Part shown: one piece after another, positions 8,396 to 18,215 of the stretch | Position numbering within the stretch: position 1 is the first letter of the stretch | How the letters are laid out: every line of letters begins with the position of its first letter | Assembly: GCA_002742885.1 (NCBI GenBank) | Contig: PDOO01000008.1 | Span: 1-43,158, forward strand | Source: Candidatus Cloacimonadota bacterium | GTDB lineage: Bacteria > Cloacimonadota > Cloacimonadia > Cloacimonadales > GCA-2742885 | Length of the DNA stretch: 43,158 bases | Direction: 5' to 3' | Made by a program: the position numbers and the translations under genes | The notes under the pieces: model-generated | What the model was told of the DNA's origin: nothing | The model's database searches: none | What the model saw: the letters and a program-made list of their open reading frames with translations, nothing else

Positions 8396-9267
8396 GATCT
8401 GAGTTTTTCCAATAAATCTTTTGCTATAACAATTTCCTGTTGCAAAGATTTGTTGAATTCCTCCAAATCAAGATTTTTTATATGAGGAGACAGTATTTTC
8501 CATGCCGAAGAATATTTAATCTTAAATCCCACGTCTGCCTCATGGACAAGATTAACGCCGTTTACTTTGGCAAAAAGATTGCTCAAACAAACAATAGCCG
8601 TAAGTTTAGGATTTATGACAGCTTTTTCAACTTTATGATGATAATGGATGGATTCGCTGATATATTCCGGGATTTTCCATTTTTTGGCAAGCCATGCTCC
8701 GATCTCGCAATGATTTGTTTTCAACACTGATTGTTCCACTTCGATTAAAGCTTCTCCGGAATCATTTGCCTTTTCCAAGACTCGATTAAATTCATCATGA
8801 AAAAATTGATCCAAAATCATTTTTCCGATATCATGCAAAAGTCCGCAGGTAAATTCTTCGCCGTGCATTCTTATGCCCAGCTTCTTTGCCAAATAACGAC
8901 AAATATGCCCGGTTACAACCGAATGTTCCCAAAATCGTTCTTGCGTAAAAACAGCTCCCTCATTACCTTCGGGAAAAACTTTGAAAAGAGAAATGCCGAG
9001 AATAATATTGCTTACTTCGTTTACCCCCAGAACAACCAAAGCCATGCGCAAAGTATCTATTTTTTTTCTCAATCCGTAATAAGCAGAATTGGCTATCTTC
9101 AATACTTTTGCGGTAATGGACGGATCCACTGTCATAAGTTTGCTTATTTCGTTCATGGAAACATCCGTCTTGCCGAGAAGCTCCAATAATCTGGCTGCCA
9201 GCACAGGTAAAGTCGGCAGATTTTCTATACTGTCCAACTTTTTTTCTATATCGTAACGTTCGGTCAT
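8392..9267 (-). CDS. HDOD domain signalling protein
   Basis: A 291-residue protein that is almost entirely one HDOD domain (a noncatalytic relative of HD-GYP phosphodiesterases). LPTLPVLAARLLELL near residues 17-31 and the helix KVLKIANSAYYG (about 54-65) are hallmarks. An HD pair is kept in CGLLHDIGKMIL (H145, D146) and a second His cluster occurs in SIHYHHKVEKAV. HDOD proteins usually link c-di-GMP or stress signals to motility and gene control. No output domain is attached. GAGGGG precedes the ATG. Confidence 0.92.
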   Translation of the reverse strand: MTERYDIEKKLDSIENLPTLPVLAARLLELLGKTDVSMNEISKLMTVDPSITAKVLKIANSAYYGLRKKIDTLRMALVVLGVNEVSNIILGISLFKVFPEGNEGAVFTQERFWEHSVVTGHICRYLAKKLGIRMHGEEFTCGLLHDIGKMILDQFFHDEFNRVLEKANDSGEALIEVEQSVLKTNHCEIGAWLAKKWKIPEYISESIHYHHKVEKAVINPKLTAIVCLSNLFAKVNGVNLVHEADVGFKIKYSSAWKILSPHIKNLDLEEFNKSLQQEIVIAKDLLEKLRS

Positions 9268-9589
9268 TTATCCCCTCTTTTAGATAATAATCTAAATTTT
9301 AATTTTTAAGATATTTTGTCAAAATGAAAATATTTTATATGCCAATTTTAATAAAATGAAAAAATTTATGCGCTCTTCTTTGCATTCAAAAATTATTGCT
9401 CGGAAAAAATAAATTACGCTCCTCATAAATCCGATAATCAGAGATATAAATATAAATTATTAAGATAAAACAAAATAAGATAATTCAGCATGCTTTTTCA
9501 GAGGAATAAAAGATAAAAAAATAAATTTATTATTGACATTAAGCCCTGATTTGTTTGAGAGATATAAAGCTTAACAGGCAGGAATTATT
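9268..9589. other. Divergent intergenic region, 322 bp
   Basis: Very AT-rich region between the HDOD gene (minus) and the helicase gene (plus). It contains a TTGACA at 9533-9538 upstream of the helicase gene, but no standard -10 at 16-18 bases. No ORF, hairpin or RNA gene was recognised. Confidence 0.5.
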
Positions 9590-12500
9590 ATGGCTCGTTT
9601 ATTTGGGAAAGATTATCACGAACATTCAAACACATGGTATTTTAAAAATTTGGTAAAACATTCCTCGCGCAATGATTTTACATATTCCGCTTACAGAGAC
9701 CAAGAAAAAATGTTGGTTTTTGAGTTTAAACCGACGGAAAATTACGTCAGTCATTTTCCGGCATCCTTAAATATAGTTTATAATCCTGATTCCGAAAAAA
9801 TAATAAACATAAAATGTCCTTATTGTCCAAAAGACGATACATGCAAACATTATTTAAATGTTCTGAACTATGCTTATCAATATATTTCCACTGCCCATTT
9901 AAACATAGAAAAAGATATTCAAACATTCCAAACAGATTTATTCAGATATAATGAATTTTGGCAAAGAATCTACTTAAACAGTCGTATTTTGATTTCTGAT
10001 ATTTATTCGGAATCAGATAAAATAAGATTCTATTTTAAAGGTTATGACGGAATCAATATAAAAGTTTGCGCATTGTTGATTGCCGACAGCGAAATTCCCG
10101 AAAAAGATTTGCCCTGTTTGAAAAATGCCGAAAAAGAAATACATATTTTTTCAAGCGAAGAAAAAGAATTGTTGAAACGTATTCAAAAAAAGAAATGCTC
10201 TTTCAGCAAATCCGGACAATTTTTTACCGTTTACAAAAAGGATTTTTTCAGTTTCATTCCGCTTTTGTTTCCTTTGCGCGACAAAATTTACATAAAAGAA
10301 ACCGGAGAAAAAATAGTTTATTCCGAGAACCCGTATCAATTGAATCTCAAAATAACGGAAAAAGACAAAGACCATTACATAATGGGATTGCCGGGAAATG
10401 AAGTAATCTCTGCTTCTTACATTGACTCCACATCTTATATTTTCCGAGAAAACGTTGTTTACCGAGTAAGGCTTCCCCTGAAACCGGAAATTATCCGGCA
10501 AATATTAAAATCAGGTTATGTTTTCCCTAAATCGCAAATTGTTTATTTTGCTGCAGTGGCGGCTCGTCAAATGAGCTTGGCAAAATGTTTTATAGACATT
10601 GACGATAATATTCCCATTCCTTCTTATTTTGACAATGAACCGATTTTAGTTTTTGATTTCAGCAAAAAAGGCGAAAAAATAGAAATGAGAGGTTCTCTGA
10701 AATATTCGGAAAAAACCGTTATTCCCATGTCGGTTTTGCATTATCCGGCTTACCTGATAAGATTCGATCTCTGGGAAGAAGAAACCTGGTTCTATATTCC
10801 GCCTCAGATTAAATACGAAATCATAAATTTCATAAGCTATTTTCCGGAACAAATTATCTTCAGAATGGGTAAAGAGTCCGTAATGAGTTTTGAGACGGAA
10901 GATGAAATTAATTTGCTTAAAGAAATTGTTTTCAGAAAAATGCATCCTGAATGGGAAATCAATTTTTCAGAAGAATTAAAAAATGACTTTATTTACAAAG
11001 TTAAATTAAAGCCCGTAATCGAAACACGTACTTCCGAAGAAATAAATTGGTTTGAGTATGACGTAAAATACAGTTTTAAAGACATTGAATTTTCTCATAA
11101 AGAATTAAAAAAGTTTTTCAATTCCAAAGAAAGATACCTCAAACTTGACGACGGACGTTTGCTTTTCGTATCCAATAAAGATGCTTTTGACGAAGTGGAA
11201 AGTCTTTTGAAAAAAAGCGAGAAAACAGCTGATGAAAGCTATCGCCTTTCGGTTTACAATATTCCTTTTCTCTATCGTATGACAAGTCTTAACGAGGGCA
11301 TTTCCGTAAAAGGAGATTCTTTCGCCCGAACTATGTATAACGATATTTTGCAACGCAAGCTGAAAGAAAAATCAGTTTTACCCGCCGAAACTCAATCAAT
11401 AATGCGTTCCTATCAAAAATCGGGATTCCAATGGATGGAAATGCTGAGATATTATAAACTGGGCGGGATTCTTGCCGACGATATGGGTTTGGGAAAGACA
11501 ATTCAATCTCTCGCCGTTCTGGCAAACGAAAATAAAAATACCAAATCATTTGTAATTTGCCCCAAAACGTTGATGTTTAACTGGGCGGCGGAAATAGATA
11601 AATTTTTCCCGAATATGACTTACGCCTTATACGAAGGCAATAAAGAAGAACGGCTCAAAACCTTGCAAGAAAAGAATATAAGCGTATATATAGCGTCTTA
11701 TTCAATCATTCAAAACGATTTGGATGAACTGATTAAATATAACTTCAATTATGTTATTTTGGACGAAGCTCAACATATAAAAAACTCATCGGCTTTGCGA
11801 ACAAAGGCAATAAAAAAATTAAAATGCTCTTATAAATTAGCTTTAAGCGGAACCCCCATGGAAAATAATCCGGCAGAACTTTGGTCAATTTTTGATTTCA
11901 TTTTACCCGGATATTTGCCCTCTTTGAAAGAAGTAAAAAACAGTATTTCCGGTAAGGGGAAAAATCAAAAAAACGATTCTAAACGAATTGCCGCTATGGT
12001 CTCTCCTTTTATTCTGAGAAGAAAGAAAAAAGAAGTTTTGATAGAACTGCCGGATAAACAGGAACAAATTGTATTCTGCAAAATGTCAAGCGCTCAGGAA
12101 AAACTTTATCTTCAATTGATTGAACAGGTTAAAAAAACTCTTCAAGGACAATTTTCGTTTTCGGACGGGAAAAAATACATGCACATTCTTTCCGCTTTGA
12201 CAAAATTGCGACAAACCTGCAATCATCCTTTCTTGGTAGATAATTCCTTTGTGCAAGACCCGTATATTTCAGGTAAAATAGAACTTTTAATGGAGATAAT
12301 CAGGGAAGCATTGGAAAACGGCAGAAAAATACTTGTCTTTTCTCAATTTGTGGAAATGCTGAAAATTTTAAAGAAAACTTTCAGCCGAGAAAATATCTCT
12401 TTCGAATATATGGACGGGACAACCAAAAACAGAAGCAGACACATCAATAATTTCAACAATAACGAAAATATAAGAACATTTTTAATAAGTTTGAAAACAG

Positions 12501-12784
12501 GCGGTTACGGAATAAATCTGACTTCCGCCGACACAGTAATAATTGTTGATCCGTGGTGGAATCCTATGGGGGAAAATCAAGCAATAGACAGAGCTCACAG
12601 ATTGGGACAGTCCAAAAAAGTAATGGTCTATAAAATGATAACCAAAGGTTCCGTTGAAGAAAAAATTCTCTCCCTGCAAAAAAATAAAATAAAATTATTC
12701 GAAAATCTTATTGAAGACGGTCAGCATCTCTTTAAAACGATGGATGCCGAAGACATGAAACAATTATTCGAATATGAAGGATAA
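9590..12784 (+). CDS. SWIM-type SNF2 family DNA translocase/helicase
   Basis: A 1064-residue SNF2/RapA-like ATPase. A SWIM-like zinc motif (C76, C79, C85, H87) starts the protein, followed by a long poorly conserved region. The SNF2 ATPase core begins at about residue 600: RSYQKSGFQWM, then Walker A DDMGLGKTIQS (about 628-638), Walker B LDEAQHIKN (about 724-732) and motif III LSGTPMENN. The C-terminal helicase lobe includes FSQFVEML, SLKTGGYGINLTSADTVI and QAIDRAHRLGQ. Such proteins translocate on DNA and remodel protein-DNA contacts. No methylase or nuclease lies nearby, so it reads as a housekeeping or accessory helicase. It ends abutting the convergent gene at 12785. Confidence 0.93.
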   Translation: MARLFGKDYHEHSNTWYFKNLVKHSSRNDFTYSAYRDQEKMLVFEFKPTENYVSHFPASLNIVYNPDSEKIINIKCPYCPKDDTCKHYLNVLNYAYQYISTAHLNIEKDIQTFQTDLFRYNEFWQRIYLNSRILISDIYSESDKIRFYFKGYDGINIKVCALLIADSEIPEKDLPCLKNAEKEIHIFSSEEKELLKRIQKKKCSFSKSGQFFTVYKKDFFSFIPLLFPLRDKIYIKETGEKIVYSENPYQLNLKITEKDKDHYIMGLPGNEVISASYIDSTSYIFRENVVYRVRLPLKPEIIRQILKSGYVFPKSQIVYFAAVAARQMSLAKCFIDIDDNIPIPSYFDNEPILVFDFSKKGEKIEMRGSLKYSEKTVIPMSVLHYPAYLIRFDLWEEETWFYIPPQIKYEIINFISYFPEQIIFRMGKESVMSFETEDEINLLKEIVFRKMHPEWEINFSEELKNDFIYKVKLKPVIETRTSEEINWFEYDVKYSFKDIEFSHKELKKFFNSKERYLKLDDGRLLFVSNKDAFDEVESLLKKSEKTADESYRLSVYNIPFLYRMTSLNEGISVKGDSFARTMYNDILQRKLKEKSVLPAETQSIMRSYQKSGFQWMEMLRYYKLGGILADDMGLGKTIQSLAVLANENKNTKSFVICPKTLMFNWAAEIDKFFPNMTYALYEGNKEERLKTLQEKNISVYIASYSIIQNDLDELIKYNFNYVILDEAQHIKNSSALRTKAIKKLKCSYKLALSGTPMENNPAELWSIFDFILPGYLPSLKEVKNSISGKGKNQKNDSKRIAAMVSPFILRRKKKEVLIELPDKQEQIVFCKMSSAQEKLYLQLIEQVKKTLQGQFSFSDGKKYMHILSALTKLRQTCNHPFLVDNSFVQDPYISGKIELLMEIIREALENGRKILVFSQFVEMLKILKKTFSRENISFEYMDGTTKNRSRHINNFNNNENIRTFLISLKTGGYGINLTSADTVIIVDPWWNPMGENQAIDRAHRLGQSKKVMVYKMITKGSVEEKILSLQKNKIKLFENLIEDGQHLFKTMDAEDMKQLFEYEG

Positions 12785-14272
12785 TTATTTTTCCCCGGAA
12801 GAGATCATCTGTCTCGCATTATCTTTAGCCCCGAAAATTTCTTGCGTCTCTTTTCGCCTGGTCCAAAAAGTATAAAGTTGATCGGATGATAATACCCGTC
12901 CGTTGTCTTTTTGCGTAAATTTTAAAAATTTCCAATAAATTTGTTGCCATTTTTCCAGATTTACCGAATCAAACATTCTCATATTCCAAAGTAAAGAAAG
13001 ATGACCGTTTAAAATTTTTGCGTTTTTACTCATTTCTTTCAAAAATTCAAAACCGTTGCGAGCATTAAGATCAAGAAAATTACCTGAAAATAAAGGCAAA
13101 TCCATAACGGAAACAGGTATTTCCAAAAAATTAAAATGCCTGTTTTCTTCGTGATTATAAGGATAAAAAGGAAAAGAAACTCCCGCTCTGAATCCGGTAA
13201 CTTCTCTGAATCCCGACAAAGAAGAATATTTTATGCCTGTCTTCTCAAGCAAATCATAAGTCTTTTGATACCGGGACGACAGTCTGAAAGAACGATAGCC
13301 GTTGGGATTTTTTGCAAATGAGGCAAGTTTTTTATATTCCGATTCGGCAACCGAAATATCAACAGCGGAATCGGGACTTCCGTAGAAGTTAAATTTTAAA
13401 TCTCCGGATAAACTGCTTATCTTTTGTCTTATTTCCTCATCTTCGAAATAATTCATGCGCTTATCGGAATTATTATGTCCGGAAAGAATAAAGACCGACG
13501 GTTTAACGCCGTAATGCGAGGAATATTCAATCAAACTTTTAATCTTTTTTTCCCGATAATTAACCGCATTATGTTTATTTCGGTAAATCCAAATATTTCT
13601 GACAGCTCTGAGCGGATGCTTTTTGAAATGCCTGAAAAAGTTCTTTTTATATTTTTGATACAATTCATCCGTCCAAAAATTCCAATAAGTCAAGTTATGA
13701 GAAACAGATACGACATAATCATAGCGTCCCCAAAGATTTTTCCCCGGATGCCCGGTCTCTGTATTCTTAAGAGCTGTTTTCAGTATATCCGCATAAAAAT
13801 CAACCACGGGGATATTATTGAAATCATGTTCAATCTGCAAAAAATCTTCTTTTTTATATTCGTCCGGATAGACTTTATCGTAAACATATTCTTGCCAACA
13901 GCTTAAAAAATAAAATGCCGAAGCGACAATATCTTTTTGAATTAAACAATGCTTTTCGTAAAAAGAAAAAATTTCGCCTTGCCCGGAAAAAAGAAAAGGA
14001 ATATTTATGCCTTTGTATTTAACAAAATTAAGAAATTTGCTCTCAATAACATTTTTCTGTTTAAAAAAATCGGCGCTGCTCTTATTGTAAGCTATTTTTA
14101 CCGGATAACGGTGAACAGAGGGGATACCGTAATAAATATCAACATTTGCCGGTCCGAAGGTATTGTAAAATATTGGTTTAAAACCGATAATGGAAAAAAA
14201 TGTCCGGAAAACGTATTTTGCTTTCGGAATAAACGTTTTATCAATGTTTAAAAGGATATTTATTTTTTTCAT
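12785..14272 (-). CDS. Degenerate polysaccharide-deacetylase-like protein
   Basis: A 495-residue protein that I assign to the polysaccharide deacetylase (NodB-like) superfamily of the long FCB type from several collinear motifs. These are HPLRAVRNIW (about 212-221), the GYRSFRLSSRYQKTYDLLEKTGIKY stretch, GFREVTGFRAGVSFPF and LEIPVSVMDLPLF. The metal-binding residues appear lost. The usual THDVD segment reads VSHNLTYW (Asp replaced by Asn), and the usual GLHxSY segment reads FNFYGSPDS (His replaced by Tyr). It may be a pseudoenzyme in glycan binding or surface assembly. GGGAGATT precedes the ATG. It lies 89 bases downstream of lon on the same strand. Confidence 0.7.
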   Translation of the reverse strand: MKKINILLNIDKTFIPKAKYVFRTFFSIIGFKPIFYNTFGPANVDIYYGIPSVHRYPVKIAYNKSSADFFKQKNVIESKFLNFVKYKGINIPFLFSGQGEIFSFYEKHCLIQKDIVASAFYFLSCWQEYVYDKVYPDEYKKEDFLQIEHDFNNIPVVDFYADILKTALKNTETGHPGKNLWGRYDYVVSVSHNLTYWNFWTDELYQKYKKNFFRHFKKHPLRAVRNIWIYRNKHNAVNYREKKIKSLIEYSSHYGVKPSVFILSGHNNSDKRMNYFEDEEIRQKISSLSGDLKFNFYGSPDSAVDISVAESEYKKLASFAKNPNGYRSFRLSSRYQKTYDLLEKTGIKYSSLSGFREVTGFRAGVSFPFYPYNHEENRHFNFLEIPVSVMDLPLFSGNFLDLNARNGFEFLKEMSKNAKILNGHLSLLWNMRMFDSVNLEKWQQIYWKFLKFTQKDNGRVLSSDQLYTFWTRRKETQEIFGAKDNARQMISSGEK

Positions 14273-14361
14273 TTATAAATAATCTCCCTCTTTAAGGCTT
14301 TAATCCGATCAATTGCGCAACATGACAGGCAGCATAGACCGGGGAAATCTTTCCAGATTAA

Positions 14362-16698
14362 TTAATCTCCTGATTTTTCCAGCATAAGCTCAATCGCTTC
14401 TTCTGCCGTTTCAACAAAGTTTACCTTCATGTCTTCTTTGATATAATCTTCCAGATCATCGTAAGAATCTTTGTTTTCTTCCGGTAAAATAACCTTAAAA
14501 ATACCGGCTCTTTTAGCTCCGAGGATTTTTTCTTTAACGCCTCCTACAGGCAAAATTTTACCTTGCAGAGTAACCTCTCCGGTCAAAGCCCGATCATTAT
14601 AAACTTTTCGTTTGCTCAAAAGAGAAGCCAAACAAACGGTTAAAGTTATACCTGCCGACGGTCCGTCTTTAGGCACTGCTCCCGCAGGGAAATGAATATG
14701 AATGTCTTTTTCCGTAAAATCTTTTAAATCCAACTTATATTTCTTATAATTGCTCTTCAGGTAACTCATGGCAATGCGAGCCGATTCTTTCATCACTTCT
14801 CCCAAAGAACCCGTTAAAATAAGATTTCCTTTTCCCGGCATTTCGGAAGCTTCGCAAAACATTATTTCTCCTCCTGCCGCTGTCCAAGCCAATCCGGTAA
14901 CAACCGCAATTTCAGGTTTTTGTTTTGCCATGTCATGAGAAAACTTTCTGCTGCCGAGATAATCTTTCACATTTTTTGAAGTAATTATATATTTTTCATC
15001 GGAACCTTCCGCTGCTTTACGGGCAACTTTACGCATGATTGTTCCGATTTGACGCTGAAGATTTCGCACGCCTGCTTCTCGGACATAAAATCTTACGATT
15101 TCTTCCAAAGCTGATTTTTTTATGACAATATTCTTACCGGTAATTCCGTTATTTTCGGCTTCCTTAGGCACAAGATATTTACGAGCAATATTGATTTTTT
15201 CCGATTCGGTGTAACTTGAAAATTCAATAATTTCCATTCTGTCTCTTAAAGGCGGCGGTATGGTATGCAAAGAATTTGCCGTGGTGATAAACATAATTTC
15301 CGACAAATCAAAAGGCAGATTAAGATAATTATCCGTAAAGGAATGATTTTGTTCGGGATCTAAAACTTCAAGCAGAGCGGAAGACGGATCACCTCGAAAA
15401 TCTTTGCAAACTTTATCTATTTCATCCAGCATAAAAACAGGATTTTTGGTTCCGCAACGTTTAATTTCATTTATAATTTTACCGGGCATAGCTCCGACAT
15501 AAGTTCTTCTGTGTCCTCGAATTTCAGATTCATCGTTTATTCCTCCCAAAGCAAACCTGATAAATTTTCTTCCCATTGAACGGGCAATTGATTTTCCGAG
15601 AGAAGTTTTTCCCACGCCGGGAGGTCCGGCAAAACATAAAATAGGACCTTTCAATTTTTTCCTTAATTTTTTAACGGCAATAAATTCCATTATCCTTTCT
15701 TTGGGCTTTTCCAATCCGAAATGATCTTTGGTTAAAATCCGATCTATTTTTTTTAAATCCAATACGTCTTCCGAAGATATGCTCCAAGGAATTTTGACAA
15801 GCCAATCCAAATAATTTAAAATTAAAGCGTAATCGCTTGAGGCAGGATTCATGGAAATCAAACGTTTAAGTTCCTCTTGAGCAACTTCCGCCGCTTGTTC
15901 GGGAAGGTTGGCTTTTTTGAATTTTTCTTCCCACCTTTTTACTTCTTCCATACCGAGTCCGTCATCGTCTTCGCCCAACTCTTCTTTGATGGCATGAAGC
16001 TGCTCAGTCAAATAATATCGTCTTTGTTCTTCTTCCATCTCATTTTGAATGCGGTCTCTGATCTCATTTTCAAGACTGATTCTTTGGCTTAAATCAGATA
16101 AAAATTTATTTAAAAGTTCATATCTCTCTTTCAGGTTGACCGTTTCCAGCAAAGATTGTTTTTCTTCGACGCTCACAGGAGAATTTCCGGCAATAATATC
16201 TGCTACCCGACTGAAATCATCCATTTCTTCCAATGCTTTTATAAGATCTAAAACACGTTCGTTATTCTTGCCCAGTACGGTTTTAAAAAATCCTATAGCC
16301 ACCATTTTATAAGCAGCCAGCATTTTCTCGTTCCCGGTTTCTTCCGGCAAGGGATTTACCTCAACTTTTATAAAAGGTTCTTTTTGCAAGACTTTATCTA
16401 TTTTTATTCTGGAAATTCCTTGCAATAAAAGACTTATGCTGCCGTCAGGATTCCTGAACATTTTTAATATCGTAACGGCTGTTCCGTATTTGTAAACAGG
16501 CAAATCCTCAACTTCCGTATCAATATTTTCGCGAGAGAGAAAAAATCCCAAAAATCTGTCGTTTGCCAACGCATAATCAATGACTTTGATCATATCCTCT
16601 TCCGAAACGATAAGAGGAATAATCAAATTCGGATACATTACCAGATTATTAACTGTAAGAACTGCCAGAGAACGAGGGATTCTGTTATTGGATTCCAT
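14362..16698 (-). CDS. lon: ATP-dependent Lon protease
   Basis: A 778-residue cytosolic protease of normal LonA length that degrades misfolded and regulatory proteins. The N-terminal LON substrate domain spans about residues 8-200 and a coiled region about 205-250. The AAA+ module has Walker A GPPGVGKT (358-365) and Walker B FMLDEIDKV (about 422-430). The C-terminal protease domain has the catalytic Ser in PKDGPSAGI (about 681) and Lys in GGVKEKILGAKRAG (about 722). AGGAGT lies 8 bases before the ATG. No heat-shock operator such as CIRCE was seen. Confidence 0.98.
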   Translation of the reverse strand: MESNNRIPRSLAVLTVNNLVMYPNLIIPLIVSEEDMIKVIDYALANDRFLGFFLSRENIDTEVEDLPVYKYGTAVTILKMFRNPDGSISLLLQGISRIKIDKVLQKEPFIKVEVNPLPEETGNEKMLAAYKMVAIGFFKTVLGKNNERVLDLIKALEEMDDFSRVADIIAGNSPVSVEEKQSLLETVNLKERYELLNKFLSDLSQRISLENEIRDRIQNEMEEEQRRYYLTEQLHAIKEELGEDDDGLGMEEVKRWEEKFKKANLPEQAAEVAQEELKRLISMNPASSDYALILNYLDWLVKIPWSISSEDVLDLKKIDRILTKDHFGLEKPKERIMEFIAVKKLRKKLKGPILCFAGPPGVGKTSLGKSIARSMGRKFIRFALGGINDESEIRGHRRTYVGAMPGKIINEIKRCGTKNPVFMLDEIDKVCKDFRGDPSSALLEVLDPEQNHSFTDNYLNLPFDLSEIMFITTANSLHTIPPPLRDRMEIIEFSSYTESEKINIARKYLVPKEAENNGITGKNIVIKKSALEEIVRFYVREAGVRNLQRQIGTIMRKVARKAAEGSDEKYIITSKNVKDYLGSRKFSHDMAKQKPEIAVVTGLAWTAAGGEIMFCEASEMPGKGNLILTGSLGEVMKESARIAMSYLKSNYKKYKLDLKDFTEKDIHIHFPAGAVPKDGPSAGITLTVCLASLLSKRKVYNDRALTGEVTLQGKILPVGGVKEKILGAKRAGIFKVILPEENKDSYDDLEDYIKEDMKVNFVETAEEAIELMLEKSGD

Positions 16699-16894
16699 GA
16701 ATTACTCCTAAAAATAAATTTATTAAATAACGTAATTTATTAACTTAAAGCTCCGATAATATTAATTTTTCGGATTTTTTCAATTATATTTTTAAAAATT
16801 TTTCTGCGATAAACGGTAAAATTTAAATAAAAAAAATCGATGTCAATACAATAATGAGAAATAAACGGGTTTATTCGATTTTTAAGACGAAAAA

Positions 16895-16926
16895 CAAAAA
16901 AAGACCCTAGGCAAAAGCTTCGGGTC
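16895..16926 (-). terminator. Terminator of the acyl-CoA dehydrogenase gene
   Basis: On the minus strand, a GACCC/GGGTC stem with further inner pairing (two mismatches, TTTT loop) is followed by seven T. It is located 22 bases after the stop codon. Confidence 0.8.
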
Positions 16927-16947
16927 AGTGAAATATATTTAATTAAC

Positions 16948-18093
16948 TTAGAACTCTTTAAGAAGATTAGATGCAATAATAGTACGCTGAATTTGATTGG
17001 TGCCTTCGTAAATTTGAGTAATTTTGGCATCGCGCATCATTTTTTCGACAGGATATTCTTTCATATAGCCGTAACCTCCGAGAACCTGAACAGCGTCCAC
17101 GGTTACTTTCATGGCAACATCGGAAGCGAAAACTTTACACATTGCTGATTCTTTGGCATATTTCTTTGCTCCGCTGTCAATCATTTTAGAGGTTTGGTAA
17201 ACAAGAGAACGAGCTGCTTCAATATTCATTGCCATATCAGCCAGCATGAATTGAATTGCTTGGAAAGATGAAATAGGTTTTCCGAACTGATAACGTTCTT
17301 TCGAATATTTTGCCGCTTCCTCATAAGCTCCCTGAGCAATTCCCAAAGCTTGCGCGCCGACCATCGGACGAGATTTATCGAAAGTTTTCATGGCAATACT
17401 GAATCCGATTCCTTCTTTTCCTATTAAATTTGCAGCGGGTACTCGACAATCTTCAAATATTAATTCTCTTGTGGCAGAAGCTCTTATTCCCATTTTATCT
17501 TCTTTTTTGCCGAAAGAAAATCCGGGAGTTCCTTTTTCAACTATAAAACAAGAACATCCTCTGGCTCCTTTATTTTTGTCGGTCATGGCAAAAACAGTAT
17601 AAATTTCAGCTTCTCCCCCGTTGGTAATCCATTGTTTGGTGCCGTTAAGCACGTAGTAATCACCGTCTCTTACCGCAGTTGTTTCCACCGCTCCCGCATC
17701 GGAACCGGCATTTGCTTCGGTAAGAGCGAATGCGGCAAGTTTTTCGCCTGAAGCTATTTGAGGCAAATATTTTTTCTTTTGTTCTTCGGAACCGGAAATT
17801 AAAATAGGATACAAACCTAATCCTGTGGCGCCGAAAGCAAGTCCGATACCGGCATCAACTCTGCTTATTTCTTCCGTTACCAAAGCCAAATCTATTACCT
17901 TTCCGCTGATCCCGTCATATTCTTCGGGAATCAATACGGCAAAAAGATCCGTCTGAGCCATAACTTTTACAATATCCCAAGGGAAAATGCCTTCTTCATC
18001 GTATTTTTGTCGTAACGGCTTGATTTTTTCTTCAGCTATCTTGTGAGCAATTTCTTTTATTTCCAATTGTTCTTCCGTTAAAAAATAATTCAT
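16948..18093 (-). CDS. Acyl-CoA dehydrogenase (short-chain/butyryl type)
   Basis: A 381-residue FAD-dependent acyl-CoA dehydrogenase that introduces a trans-2 double bond (or runs in reverse in fermentation), passing electrons to ETF. FAD/substrate motifs FALTEANAGSDAG (about 127-139) and QWITNGG are present. The catalytic base is Glu363 in IYEGTNQIQR, the position used by short-chain enzymes. Length is typical. There is no etfBA, crotonase or thiolase beside it, so the substrate is open. GGAGG lies 4 bases upstream of the ATG. It is 122 bases downstream of rsmI on the same strand. Confidence 0.93.
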   Translation of the reverse strand: MNYFLTEEQLEIKEIAHKIAEEKIKPLRQKYDEEGIFPWDIVKVMAQTDLFAVLIPEEYDGISGKVIDLALVTEEISRVDAGIGLAFGATGLGLYPILISGSEEQKKKYLPQIASGEKLAAFALTEANAGSDAGAVETTAVRDGDYYVLNGTKQWITNGGEAEIYTVFAMTDKNKGARGCSCFIVEKGTPGFSFGKKEDKMGIRASATRELIFEDCRVPAANLIGKEGIGFSIAMKTFDKSRPMVGAQALGIAQGAYEEAAKYSKERYQFGKPISSFQAIQFMLADMAMNIEAARSLVYQTSKMIDSGAKKYAKESAMCKVFASDVAMKVTVDAVQVLGGYGYMKEYPVEKMMRDAKITQIYEGTNQIQRTIIASNLLKEF

Positions 18094-18215
18094 ATATCCT
18101 CCATATTTATCTTATTTTATTAAAATTTTTTCGACATCCGAGATAATTGATTCAAAAAAAAGAATATCCCCTGATTTTATCAACTTATTTATAAGCAGAA
18201 AGAGAATCAGACTTT

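Noticed and set aside
9533-9568. Sigma-70 promoter TTGACA with TATAAA before the helicase gene
   Set aside because: The spacer would be 24 bases, too long for a standard promoter.
9590-12784. SNF2 helicase as part of a phage-defence system
   Set aside because: No nuclease, methylase or other defence gene is adjacent; neighbours are a kinase, an HDOD protein and lon.
16740-17030. Minus-strand frame of 96 codons after the acyl-CoA dehydrogenase
   Set aside because: Out-of-frame overlap with the 3' end of the dehydrogenase and its terminator; no family resemblance.
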